Assembly: GCF_021497505.1 (NCBI RefSeq)
Contig: NZ_CP069349.1
Span: forward strand, 645,861 to 709,860
Direction of reading: 5' to 3'
Length of the DNA: 64,000 bases
Source of the DNA: Turicibacter sp. TJ11
Lineage (GTDB): Bacteria > Bacillota_I > Bacilli_A > MOL361 > Turicibacteraceae
Shown here: in pieces, positions 46,780-55,706 of the stretch
Numbering within the stretch: the first letter of the stretch is position 1
How the letters are laid out: each line of letters begins with the position of its first letter
Notes under the pieces: model-generated
Databases searched by the model: none
Seen by the model: the letters and a program-made list of their open reading frames with translations, nothing else
Told to the model about the DNA's origin: nothing
Made by a program: the position numbers and the translations under genes

Positions 46780-46950
46780 TCAATCCCGCTACCAGTTTTG
46801 ATCTAACTTCATCCTGCCTAATAACATCAATAAAAGGATAGGCGAATCATGTCAAAAAAAGAGTGACATCATTCGCCTTTTCTTATGGATGCTAAGACTC
46901 AAATTAAACGATTTTCATTCTTAGCGAATCTCCTTACTAAAATTGAAAAT
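46780..46950 (+). repeat. Hairpin-repeat cluster 9
   Basis: The core left end CCCGCTAC (46785-46792) is followed by hairpin D (about 46840-46880) and the CTAAG/CTTAG palindrome. No right end GTAGCGGG is present. The remaining gap to 47156 carries only A/T-rich sequence and the probable promoter of the next gene. Confidence 0.75.
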
Positions 46951-47156
46951 CACTAAACCCAATAGTAATGAAGATAAATATTCTGACATATGATTAGATT
47001 GAATGAATTAAATATTTTTAGTTATTATTTAACAAAAAAGCCTATTTGAATGACGTTTAACTAGAATAGTGATAACTCCCTAACGAAGATAAAAATAGGG
47101 TTATTAGATTAGACATGATTATCAAATAAATAAAATAATGATGGCAGGTGAGAATA

Positions 47157-48305
47157 ATGATAGAAGATTCCAATGAGATGATTGATTTCTCTGAAGATGA
47201 AATGGTACAAATGTTAAATGAAATAAGTCAACTTGTAGGAAAACATAATGCAATTCAATTATCGTCTGCTGCTATTGCGGCGAAAGAGAGTAATGCTCTT
47301 GCAAATAATGTTGAGTTCTGGAAATGGATGGGGAGAAATTACGATAAATCAGGGATTTTTGACTCAAGTATATCAATGCAACAATACATTTCACAAGGGG
47401 CAGGAAAAGAAGAATGGATGATAAAGCAACTACAAGGTAAAGGATATGAATGGGATTGGATAACAGCACAAAGAGAGAGTGCTAAAAAGATTTTCAATAC
47501 ATATGATGCTGGTGATGTGGCTAATAGAGCGGCGAGTGATGTGACTGAAAGAAGTATTTTAACTAGAAAAAGTAGCGAGTATCAGATGAAAGCTTATACA
47601 AGTAAATCAAATCCACACTTAAAGAATACACCGAAGGAAATGAATATTGTAACCAACATTGAAAAAGTAGATGTTATCAAGGCTAATCAATATGAAAGTG
47701 TTGAAGAGTTCCAAGATATACAAACTATAAAAAATGCAACGAATGAACGATTAGAACAAATAAAAGATGGTAAAGCATATACCGCGTATAATTTTAGAAA
47801 TGTAGCTGGAACGATGGCAAAGGCGGGATTAGTTGGATGTACAATTGGAATTAGTACAGAGGCTATTAGTTCTTATAGATCATGGAAAAATGGACAACTG
47901 ACAACTGACGAGTATTTGAAGGAACTCTTAAAATCAGGTGGTGATGCAGGAGTGAGCGGGGGAGTAACGGCAGGTGTTATGATTCCTGTTTCAGCAGCCA
48001 TTACTGCTGCAGGAGCATCCACCTTTTTGACTATTCCTGTAGCATTTGTTGTTGGAGAAACTGTTAATAAAGTGGTAGCACCATGTTTTGCGCGTGGAGC
48101 GTATAGAGAGATTTTATCTAAAGCTAAGTATTATCAAAACGTTGAAAATGTATATGATGATTTGGTTGATAGTATGCAGTATGCGTCAGAACAATACTAT
48201 GATTTTGTAAGTCATATCAGCCAACAGAATGTTATTCATCAGGAAGTTAAGAAAAGTAGCATGAAGATGAATGAAGAATTAAAGAATTTATATGATTCTA
48301 TATAG
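47157..48305 (+). CDS. Hypothetical protein with glycine-rich membrane segments
   Basis: This 382-residue protein has a polar N-terminal half (about 1-215) and a hydrophobic region with small-residue zipper patterns: AGTMAKAGLVGCTIGISTEA and SGGVTAGVMIPVSAAITAAGASTF (about 220-300). A charged helical C-terminus follows. I chose ATG 47157 because AGGTGA lies 8 bases upstream. It is followed by a hairpin (48376-48420) and a Sel1-repeat gene. Membrane-insertion effectors have similar layouts, but I recognise no family. Confidence 0.7.
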   Translation: MIEDSNEMIDFSEDEMVQMLNEISQLVGKHNAIQLSSAAIAAKESNALANNVEFWKWMGRNYDKSGIFDSSISMQQYISQGAGKEEWMIKQLQGKGYEWDWITAQRESAKKIFNTYDAGDVANRAASDVTERSILTRKSSEYQMKAYTSKSNPHLKNTPKEMNIVTNIEKVDVIKANQYESVEEFQDIQTIKNATNERLEQIKDGKAYTAYNFRNVAGTMAKAGLVGCTIGISTEAISSYRSWKNGQLTTDEYLKELLKSGGDAGVSGGVTAGVMIPVSAAITAAGASTFLTIPVAFVVGETVNKVVAPCFARGAYREILSKAKYYQNVENVYDDLVDSMQYASEQYYDFVSHISQQNVIHQEVKKSSMKMNEELKNLYDSI

Positions 48306-48375
48306 AAACAGAAATGTATTTCATCATTTTATATCAGTCTTAGTTGAGCAATTACTTTAATACTAAGGCAGACTA

Positions 48376-48420
48376 TAGTCCAGCTAAAAGTTTTCCGATA
48401 TGAAAAACTTATCTGGACTT
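48376..48420 (+). terminator. Hairpin between the membrane protein and Sel1 genes
   Basis: AGTCCAG pairs with CTGGACT, extended by an inner AAGTTTT/AAAACTT. No T-run follows directly, so it may be a processing or attenuation structure rather than a full terminator. Confidence 0.45.
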
Positions 48421-48450
48421 ATATATATAAGGAGACGGAGGTAGGGTTGG

Positions 48451-49593
48451 ATGGAAAATATGATCATAGAGGATGTTAATTATTTATGTCAGCAATCGTC
48501 TGGACGTATAAATATAATTTTATCTGGAATGATAGCATTAATGAATGACACTGATGGGAAGGTAGCTATGCTTGAGTCTCAGAAGTGGTTTCAAAGAATG
48601 GTGAAAACTGTTACTGGGAAAAATAAGCTAACGCAAGATGAGATACAGAAAAATCATGACAAGTTAAATGCCTATATGTCACAAGCTATAGCTGAATTAT
48701 ACAATAGAAATTGTATTGATCATCAGGTAATGTTGAGTTTAGGAACCCAATTAAATGAAATTTATATAGATCATTTGCAACTTAAGAACATGTTAGGTTC
48801 ATTTGTTAGTAAACTTAACGAAAAAATTGATAGTATTGATAATTTTCATATGTTAATAACAGAAATCGAACAAGGTGTTTATTCGCAAACGTCACCAATT
48901 ATTTCAATCTGTAAGGTGATTTCTCAATTTGATAGTCGAATTTTAGAGGATGATAGAAAATTAGATATTCTTACGCGAAATCTAATAGCACAGAAAATCA
49001 TTAATGAAGAATCTATTTATCTAACCGATTATCTTATGGAAGTTCTTGAAATGCCAGTAGATGAATTTGGACAGATATATTTAGAGTTGAGTACAATCAA
49101 TAATAATTTCATGGCTAATATTATTCTTAAAACGATGGATAAATATTGTTTCTTATCTGATATAGAAAGAAAATTAAAAAATAAGGATACTTTAATTAGA
49201 GAAGTTATACAAAAAGAGGGGCTTGTTGATACAGCGAGTTTATGTATTAATGAAATTTATCATGATTTTATAAGCAGCAAAATTGCTATTAATACTAATC
49301 GTATTAGAAGTAAAGGGAAGGAAGATGAAGGGGAGTTTGATGAGAAAGAAAAGGTAGTTATTGAAAGCAAATTTGATCGTGATTATGAAGAGGTTAAAAA
49401 GGATTTTCCTAGGATTGTTGAAAGTGAGCATAAGGTGGTTCAGTACAATATCGCTGTTTGTTATCATGATGGTTGTGGTGTAGTTCGTGACGATAGAAAA
49501 GCTAGAAAGTGGTTAATAAAATCAGCACAACAGGGGTATAGTTGTGCAATAAAAAAATTAGACGAGTGGTATGGAGAAGATTATTCTGAATAA
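48451..49593 (+). CDS. Helical protein with a C-terminal Sel1-like repeat
   Basis: This 380-residue protein is mostly alpha-helical. It carries about one Sel1/TPR-like repeat at the end (QYNIAVCYHDGCGVVRDDRKARKWLIKSAQQG), used in protein contacts. The N-terminal 270 residues (KWFQRMVKTVTGKNKLT, later YLELSTINNNFMANI) are unrecognised. The ribosome site is GGAGGTAGGG. It follows the previous gene by 145 bases in the same orientation with no full repeat cluster between, unlike its neighbours, so the two may work together. Confidence 0.7.
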   Translation: MENMIIEDVNYLCQQSSGRINIILSGMIALMNDTDGKVAMLESQKWFQRMVKTVTGKNKLTQDEIQKNHDKLNAYMSQAIAELYNRNCIDHQVMLSLGTQLNEIYIDHLQLKNMLGSFVSKLNEKIDSIDNFHMLITEIEQGVYSQTSPIISICKVISQFDSRILEDDRKLDILTRNLIAQKIINEESIYLTDYLMEVLEMPVDEFGQIYLELSTINNNFMANIILKTMDKYCFLSDIERKLKNKDTLIREVIQKEGLVDTASLCINEIYHDFISSKIAINTNRIRSKGKEDEGEFDEKEKVVIESKFDRDYEEVKKDFPRIVESEHKVVQYNIAVCYHDGCGVVRDDRKARKWLIKSAQQGYSCAIKKLDEWYGEDYSE

Positions 49594-49679
49594 TTAATCT
49601 AAAAAGTAGAAAAAAATGAAGTGTGTGCATCAGTCATGAAAGAGGCTTAATACAAATTAAGGTCATCCTATTTCGCTTT

Positions 49680-50330
49680 CTACAGAAAAATAGAGTTATC
49701 ATTAAACACTTAATTCATGTGTTGTTTCGTCTAATACACACAGTTTCGGCTTGGGCGATTGATGTTTAGTGGTTTGATTAATGAAGATGATTTCTAGTAG
49801 CGGGATTAAAGTATTTAGAGATCATCTTAGTACAGGGGAACTTCCAACCCAAACGGTTGCAGGGCAACGGATTATTTAATCTCATGGATTTAACAGAGAT
49901 TAGCTTTTATTAAATTGATCTTCTCATTCAAGAGAGCCCTTTAGATAACAAGGTGATAAAAAAACCCACACGACACTTTGTATCGTGTGGGTTTTCGTAT
50001 CTTTTGAAACAGGACATAAAAAGAAGGTTGAATAACCAAGTGAGTCCCCCTACTAACTGTTATCTAACTACATGTTCCCTAAAAGACTCATCTACTTCTG
50101 CCAACATCCTAGCGGATGTTCAGGTTCGGTGGATTTTTTAGTTAGGGTTATTTGGATATAGAGATTTTATGACAACAACAAAAGGATAGCCGAATCATGT
50201 TCACACATCATTCGCCTTTTCTCATTGGATTTTTCATCCATGAATAAGAGGAGTCACTAAACATTCGATCCACCAGTGCCACCATACTAGCTTATGGTGA
50301 GGATGTGGGCTTGATATTTAGTTTAACATT
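49680..50330 (+). repeat. Intergenic hairpin-repeat cluster 10
   Basis: A core fragment ends in GTAGCGGG (49797-49804). Hairpin A (about 49838-49870) has lost its 3' outer arm; the linker, hairpin B (49965-49991), a second core start (CCCCCTAC, about 50046) with a CATCCTAGCGGATG inner stem, hairpin D (50174-50222) and another core palindrome follow. A frame across 49953-50141 is repeat-derived and not a gene. Confidence 0.8.
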
Positions 50331-50439
50331 GAGGCGATTAAAACAAGAACCTCTACATTTATAAAATGAAATATCGTTATTTTTGGATAATATTGTATAA
50401 TAAAATCAACTCAGAAACAGATTGGAGAGGAATGTTAGC

Positions 50440-50655
50440 ATGGTAAAGCGAATCTTTTTGTTTGTATTAGGTATTATCATAATTCAATTCAGCGCTTCTT
50501 TAGGTTATTTAACTTTAAATTTTGTTTACATGAATAAAAATTTAACTTCAGAATTTCCGTTACTATTGAATGGATACATGTATTCATATATGTTAATAGG
50601 ATTTTTAATATTTGCGATTGGAATACTTGACTGGATCCTGGAAAAAAGAAAATAA
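50440..50655 (+). CDS. Small two-helix membrane protein
   Basis: This 71-residue protein has two transmembrane helices (about 4-30 and 48-65) with a short polar loop and a basic end. I chose ATG 50440, 9 bases after GGAGAGG. It stands alone between repeat clusters with its own terminator. Function unknown. Confidence 0.7.
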   Translation: MVKRIFLFVLGIIIIQFSASLGYLTLNFVYMNKNLTSEFPLLLNGYMYSYMLIGFLIFAIGILDWILEKRK

Positions 50656-50767
50656 ATTTATTCGATTTATAAGTGTTAATTTGTGTTTAGGTGTTGAAGA
50701 GATAAATATAATCTAATAAAAATATTTCTTGATTAATTTCTAAAATAATTTACTTAAGATTTCCAAA

Positions 50768-50800
50768 TAAAAAAGGTGTTCTAATTTAGAACACCTTTTT
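50768..50800. terminator. Terminator after the small membrane protein
   Basis: AAAAAGGTGTTCTA pairs with TAGAACACCTTTTT across a short loop. It is symmetrical enough for both strands. Confidence 0.85.
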
Positions 50801-50814
50801 AAAATAGAACCAAA

Positions 50815-51200
50815 AATAACACATAATCACTGAATATCCACCTCCCCATGACTACATCCAAGTGAATTTTTTAAGCAGGTAGATGTGTTATTTAGTTTTA
50901 CATTTAATCTGAGAAACTTATTGTAGCTGGATATTTTTAAACATGAAAAAGCCCTAATCGTTGCATGAAAGATACAACCATTAGGGCTTCACTTGATTTA
51001 TATAATTATAAGGAGAGAGAAGAAAGTAAGAAAAGATTTAGGAGAGTATTTCATAAATACTTGGGGGAATTACATCTATGTTATAGGAATAAATTTCAAT
51101 TTTTATTCAAGTAATTTAAAAAATATTTACTTTTTATTAATCAAGATGATCCCGCTACCATGAAGAACTTAAACTTCATGATCCATGACTAAAAACAGAA
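50815..51200 (+). repeat. Intergenic hairpin-repeat cluster 11
   Basis: A core palindrome (about 50826-50935, right end worn to GTAGCTGG) is followed by hairpin C (50943-50990) and its conserved tail (to about 51090), then a new core start CCCGCTAC (51151-51158). The stretch 51200-51390 holds only a short GAGACC/GGTCTC hairpin and A-rich sequence. Confidence 0.8.
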
Positions 51201-51389
51201 AAAAGAGACCTAAATGGTCTCCTCAAAAAAGAAAAGATTAAAAAAAGAAAAAGAAAGTAAACACCAAACGTAAAAACAGTAAAAGATTATAAAGGATCGT
51301 GTTTGTGTAATTTTACTTACACGACACATTATATGGTTGTTAATGGGTATATATGCTACTTAATACATTAATAGTTTAAAAAAATTATG

Positions 51390-51590
51390 TCCTAATATTC
51401 AAAGAGGGACTTCCGATCCAAACAGTTGCGAGGCAACGGATTGGGTTGGAAGGTTATTTTAATCTCTGTTATTTAACAGAGATTAACCTTTATTAAATTC
51501 ATCTTCTCGTTCAAGAGAGCCTTTAGATAGTAAGGTGATAAGAAAACCCACACGACACAAGGTGCGGTGTGGGTATCCATGAATAATAGA
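51390..51590 (+). repeat. Hairpin-repeat cluster 12 (modules A and B)
   Basis: Hairpin A (51409-51453; loop GTTGCGAGGCAAC) is followed by the TTTAACAGAGATTA linker and hairpin B (51547-51572). It lies directly upstream of the next lipoprotein gene, so its hairpins can insulate that gene's promoter from upstream transcription. Confidence 0.8.
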
Positions 51591-51645
51591 GATTTGAGTA
51601 TATATTTGGTATAATAAGGATGTTAGTAATATAGGAGGGAGATAA

Positions 51646-52131
51646 ATGATCAAAAAAATTGGGATGATACTGATGATACTTTTATTAGTTGGCTGTCATT
51701 CAGTACAGAACACAGATAATACGATTGTTTATTCTTTTAAAGGAGAAAGTGAGGATCTAATTTTAAATAATGGAGTTGTAGTTCTATCACCAACACAACA
51801 AATTCTTTATGGGGGGGAATTGCAGTTTAAACAGGAAAACTTATCAAGTCTCTTGAATTATTCAATGGAATTTTTCACTTTATCTGATGAAGGAAAAGAG
51901 ACTTTATTAATCTCTAAAGTAAGTGATATGACCGAAGGTAATGGACGGTCTATACAGGATCATCAAGCATTATCAAGTGTAATAGCTGAAAATAAATTGA
52001 CAAATCATCTTCAAAACAATATAGAGAATGATTTTTATTTTGAGTTGACTGTGACTAAAACAAATGGAGATAAACAAAGTTATCAAATAAAATTAGATGT
52101 GACAAAAGTAACTCCAGGAGATAATCAATAG
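51646..52131 (+). CDS. Lipoprotein of unknown function
   Basis: This 161-residue protein has a signal peptide and lipobox LLVGC (Cys17), a beta-rich body and a polar C-terminus. It would be lipid-anchored outside the membrane. Ribosome site AGGAGGG. A -10-like TATAAT (51611) lies upstream. It is a one-gene unit between clusters, and no family is recognised. Confidence 0.8.
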   Translation: MIKKIGMILMILLLVGCHSVQNTDNTIVYSFKGESEDLILNNGVVVLSPTQQILYGGELQFKQENLSSLLNYSMEFFTLSDEGKETLLISKVSDMTEGNGRSIQDHQALSSVIAENKLTNHLQNNIENDFYFELTVTKTNGDKQSYQIKLDVTKVTPGDNQ

Positions 52132-52550
52132 TAGTGGTTGATTAGTTTCTTATTTAATAAAGAGTGTTCTTAGTAGCGGGATGTTAATACTTAGAGATTA
52201 TCATAGTAGAGAGGGAACTTCCACCCCAAACGGTTGCAAAGGAACGGATTGGGGTGGAAGTTATTTTAATCTCATACATTTAACAGGGATGATTTTTTAT
52301 TAAATTCATCTTCTCATTCAGGAAATAATTTTGATAACAAGGTGATAAGAAAACCCACACGACACAAGATGTGGTGTGGGTTTTCTTATTCTTTTGTGAC
52401 AGGATATAAAAAAGAGTTTGATTAACTCGATGCCTCCCGCTACAAGGATTGATTTAAATAAATGACTCCTAACTATCCATCCACTCGGCTTCTATCCTAG
52501 CGTATATTCAGGTGCAGTGGATGTGCTAGTTAGAGGTGCTTGGGTTACAA
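52130..52550 (+). repeat. Intergenic hairpin-repeat cluster 13
   Basis: A core right end (GTAGCGGG, 52173-52180) is followed by hairpin A (52210-52262), the linker, hairpin B (52354-52380), and a core start (52436-52443) with the CCTAAC...GTTAG palindrome and inner CTCGGCTTCTATCC. Hairpin A here has CCACCCCAA/TTGGGGTGG arms, co-varied against other copies. Confidence 0.85.
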
Positions 52551-52678
52551 CAGAAAATTGATATTTATTGTACAATTAAGATAAAAGGGTGATTAAAGGG
52601 ATTAAATAACAGGATGTTCTGTACTGTTTTCAACAAGCAAAATGAAGCATGAAGTACTCTCGTGATAATAAAAGTAAA

Positions 52679-52707
52679 AAAGCCCATAACCTTAGTTATG
52701 GGCGAGG
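52679..52707 (-). terminator. Minus-strand terminator overlapping the gene end
   Basis: On the minus strand, GCCCATAAC and GTTATGGGC pair perfectly around CTTA/TAAG and T6 follows. The stop codon of the overlapping gene lies in this hairpin. Confidence 0.9.
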
Positions 52708-53435
52708 AAATTATCGGTTTCTGATAGAAAGATAATCTCTCCAAAATTAACATATAAACTTTCTTCTCCTGTTTTTACGTTTCGCACATAGGTTTGAAAG
52801 TGGTAATCTGAATTCAGTAATCCCTCTAATAAAGCACCAAAAGGTGTCAGGTGTTTGCTGTAAGAAAAGAACACAAAGGTTTCATCTTGAGAAAGAGCCT
52901 TTGGAACGTAACCTGGTGAAAACTTTGCATCATATGTTCCGTAGAAATTTTTGATTAACATGCTTTCATCCGTAATGACATCTTTTAAGTATAAACTACC
53001 ATCTTCTTCGTAAAGTCTATCTTCAGCCGTTGGGGAGTGAACACGCCAATCTTCTTCTAAACCGAGGGTGGAAATTCCAAGAGAGGTTGCTATTCCATCC
53101 TCATTTAATTCAAAAAGTCCCCAATCTTCTAATGTGTCATCATAGGCTTCAAAAATAAGACGGTTATTGGCTTTATCATAGGTAATACCCGAAACGTTTC
53201 CATTATCAATAGAATCTTGATGTTGGTAGAGTAATTGTTCATTCTCTAAATTAGCTTGAGCGGTATAAATTTTCAAAATGGAATCTGTATCACGTCGGGT
53301 ATATATAATTTGACCGGTTAACTCATTTAAAACATCTTGATTGTATTGTCCCCCGACACATCCCCATGCAAACAATGAGAGTAAGCCAATGATCACAATA
53401 GCCAGACTGAACCTAATTATTTTCAATACTTTCAT
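52692..53435 (-). CDS. Membrane-anchored beta-propeller-like protein, possibly truncated
   Basis: This 247-residue protein has an N-terminal transmembrane or lipobox segment (LLSLFAWGCVGG) and an extracytoplasmic body with beta-propeller-like strands (RDTDSILKIYTAQ, DKANNRLIFEAYDD, SLYLKDV). The last codons and the stop form the left arm of the terminator, so the 3' end may have been created by a deletion that joined a terminator to the gene. The ribosome site on the minus strand is weak (AAGGAGACATAAAAA before the ATG). Function unknown. Confidence 0.7.
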   Translation of the reverse strand: MKVLKIIRFSLAIVIIGLLSLFAWGCVGGQYNQDVLNELTGQIIYTRRDTDSILKIYTAQANLENEQLLYQHQDSIDNGNVSGITYDKANNRLIFEAYDDTLEDWGLFELNEDGIATSLGISTLGLEEDWRVHSPTAEDRLYEEDGSLYLKDVITDESMLIKNFYGTYDAKFSPGYVPKALSQDETFVFFSYSKHLTPFGALLEGLLNSDYHFQTYVRNVKTGEESLYVNFGEIIFLSETDNFLAHN

Positions 53436-53599
53436 TTTTTATGTCTCCTTATCGGTTAATTTTTACTTATCAGGAACTATATTAGTCTTATCCTCTTGAT
53501 TATATCATAAAAATAGGAAAAACTTTACATTTTACAACCATAGAGTAAAATTTAGTTATGTAAAAATTAAGGTATTTTACTCTTTTCAACTCCAAAACT

Positions 53600-54100
53600 G
53601 AGACTGTTGACTAAGCATCCATCCCTTTTCTCCCCATATCGTGCCGATATTGGGGCGGTGGGGTGGTTGCTTAGTTTTTTTATCTAACAAAGAGCGTTCT
53701 TAGTAGCGGGACTTGAATACTTAGAGATTATCATAGTAGAGGGGAGTTTCCATCCCAAACGGTTGCAAGGCAACGGATTGGGTTGGAAGGTGTTTAAATC
53801 TCATGTATTTAACAGGGATTAGCTTTTATTAGATTAATCTTCTCATTCAAGAGAATTTTTAGATAACAAGACGATAAGAAAACCCACACGACACAAGGTG
53901 CGGTGTGGGTATCTTTATTCTTTTGAGACAGGATATAAAAAAGGAATTTTAATAACAAGAGGTATCCCGCTACCAGAATTGACCTAACTACATTTCCCCT
54001 AACTCACCATCCACTCGGCTTCTATCCTAGCGGGATATTCAGGTGTGGTGGATGTCTTAGTTAGGGTACTTTGATATAAGGGGTTTTATGATAACAGTAA
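53600..54100 (+). repeat. Intergenic hairpin-repeat cluster 14
   Basis: Core palindrome with CTAAGCA/TGCTTAG arms and a CCCATATCG-TGC-CGATATTGGG inner stem, core right end (53703-53710), hairpin A (53746-53790), linker, hairpin B (53883-53909), then a core start (53966-53973) with the CCCTAAC/GTTAGGG palindrome. This is the standard full order. Confidence 0.85.
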
Positions 54101-54173
54101 AGTGTTATCATATGTACGGCTCTTCTCTATAACTATTAGCAGGACAGATGAAGAGAAAAAATATAATTTTCTA

Positions 54174-54202
54174 TTGACTTTTAAATAATTACTTTTTATA
54201 AT
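54174..54202 (+). promoter_or_regulatory. Promoter of the riboflavin operon
   Basis: TTGACT (54174-54179), a 17-base spacer and TATAAT (54197-54202), about 20 bases before the riboswitch. Confidence 0.8.
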
Positions 54203-54220
54203 TACCGTATAATTAAATAA

Positions 54221-54327
54221 ATCTTCAGGGCAGGGTGAAATTCCCTACCGGCGGTACAGCCCGCGAGCCGTAAGGCATGATTCGGTGAAACTCCGAAGCC
54301 GACAGTATAGTCTGGATGGAAGAAGAT
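54221..54327 (+). ncRNA. FMN riboswitch (RFN element)
   Basis: Textbook RFN sequence: a closing stem starting ATCTTC and ending GAAGAT, AGGGCAGGGTGAAATTCCC, then GCGGTACAGCCCGCGAGCC, a variable CATGATTCGG stem, and the conserved CCGACAGTATAGTCTGGATG. FMN binding should promote termination in the leader and shut off riboflavin synthesis. The four rib genes downstream confirm its target. Confidence 0.97.
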
Positions 54328-54368
54328 AAGAGATGTTTATATAGATTAACTATATACTTTTTCTGATG

Positions 54369-54408
54369 CTTATTTGCTCTGGAATATTTTAAATATTTCA
54401 GAGCTTTT
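54369..54408 (+). terminator. First leader terminator of the rib operon
   Basis: GCTCTGGAATATTT pairs with AAATATTTCAGAGC (one mismatch) and T6 follows. It sits about 45 bases after the riboswitch and is the natural FMN-controlled terminator. Confidence 0.85.
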
Positions 54409-54537
54409 TTAGGTTGAGTATATATAATCTAATAACTGTTTAAAAGGATTTGTTTTTAATCATTAATTATTAAGTCTAATTGGTCAATGGAGACTTGTAA
54501 TGAATGAGTTAATAATTCTTTTAATAGTTTAATGATC

Positions 54538-54573
54538 TAAAAGCCCTGATTATTAAATCGGGGCTTTTTCTTT
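54538..54573 (+). terminator. Second leader terminator of the rib operon
   Basis: AAAGCCCTGATT and AATCGGGGCTTT pair with one G-T pair and a T-run follows. It lies just before the ribD ribosome site, 130 bases after the first terminator. It resembles the repeat-family stems, so it may be a later insertion. Confidence 0.8.
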
Positions 54574-54609
54574 TGTTCTAAATGCCCGAATTTTAAGGAG
54601 GATAAGAGT

Positions 54610-55692
54610 TTGGATGAACAATATATGCAGATCGCTCTGGAGTTAGCCCAAAAGGGAAAAGGTCATGTAAATCCAAATCCATTAGTTGGAGCAGTCATTG
54701 TCAAAGATAACCAGATAATTGGATCAGGATATCACCAAAATTATGGTGAGGCTCATGCGGAAGTTAATGCACTTAATAGTTTAAAAACTTCTGCTAGAGG
54801 GGCTACTCTGTATGTAACATTAGAACCATGTTGCCATTATGGAAAAACTCCTCCATGTGTAGATTTAATTATTAAACATCAAATTGCAAAAGTTGTCATT
54901 GCCTGTTTGGATCCGAATCCACTCGTTTCGGGAAAAGGTGTTCGAAAATTAAAAGAGGCAAGTATTGAAGTTGTTGTAGGTGTGTTAGAAGAAGAGGCGA
55001 TTAAAGTTAATCAGATTTTTATGCACTACATAAAAACTAAAAAGCCATTTGTTTTATTTAAAATCGCCATGACTTTAGATGGTAAAATCGCGACAGCTAG
55101 TGGTGATTCTAAATGGATTAGTGGACAACAATCACGTCTTGAAGTTCAGCAGTTGAGAAATGAACTGATGGCCATCATGGTAGGAGTGAATACAGTGATT
55201 AAGGATGATCCGTTATTAACTTGTCGAATTCCAGATGGACATCATCCTATAAGAATAATTGTCGATAGTTCATTAAGAATCCCCTTATCATCAAAAGTTA
55301 TTCATGATAAAGCGGCAAAAACCATCATTGCAACAACTGATCGTTCTCCTATGAATAAACGTTACCAATTAGAAGAGTTAGGTATTGAAGTATTGGTAAT
55401 TAAAAAGAAAAATAATCGTGTCGATTTAAATGACTTAATGACAGTATTAGGGGAATTAGGCATTGATAGTGTGTTACTTGAAGGTGGAGCTGCGTTAGCC
55501 TATTCAGCTTTAGAAGCAGGAGTTGTCAATAAAGTTCAAGTATATGTGGCACCTAAGTTAATTGGAGGAGAACAAGCCAAAACTCCAATTGGTGGGGATG
55601 GGGTTTCTAGGTTACAAGATGCTTTTAAACTTTCAGATTTAAACGTGCGAAGAATAGGAGAAGATATTGTATTAGAAGGAGATTTAATGTAG
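54610..55692 (+). CDS. RibD: bifunctional deaminase/reductase
   Basis: This 360-residue enzyme performs the second and third steps of riboflavin synthesis. The deaminase (1-145) has the zinc ligands HAEVNAL and PCCHYGKTPPC. The reductase (146-360) has KIAMTLDGKIATASGDSKWISG and LLEGGAALA. TTG 54610 is the start, 8 bases after AAGGAGG. Operon order is ribD-ribE-ribBA-ribH under an FMN riboswitch. Confidence 0.96.
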   Translation: MDEQYMQIALELAQKGKGHVNPNPLVGAVIVKDNQIIGSGYHQNYGEAHAEVNALNSLKTSARGATLYVTLEPCCHYGKTPPCVDLIIKHQIAKVVIACLDPNPLVSGKGVRKLKEASIEVVVGVLEEEAIKVNQIFMHYIKTKKPFVLFKIAMTLDGKIATASGDSKWISGQQSRLEVQQLRNELMAIMVGVNTVIKDDPLLTCRIPDGHHPIRIIVDSSLRIPLSSKVIHDKAAKTIIATTDRSPMNKRYQLEELGIEVLVIKKKNNRVDLNDLMTVLGELGIDSVLLEGGAALAYSALEAGVVNKVQVYVAPKLIGGEQAKTPIGGDGVSRLQDAFKLSDLNVRRIGEDIVLEGDLM

Positions 55693-55706
55693 GACGGAGG
55701 AGTTAA

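Noticed and set aside
49953-50141. 62-codon frame
   Set aside because: Starts in hairpin B sequence and ends in a core palindrome; repeat-derived.
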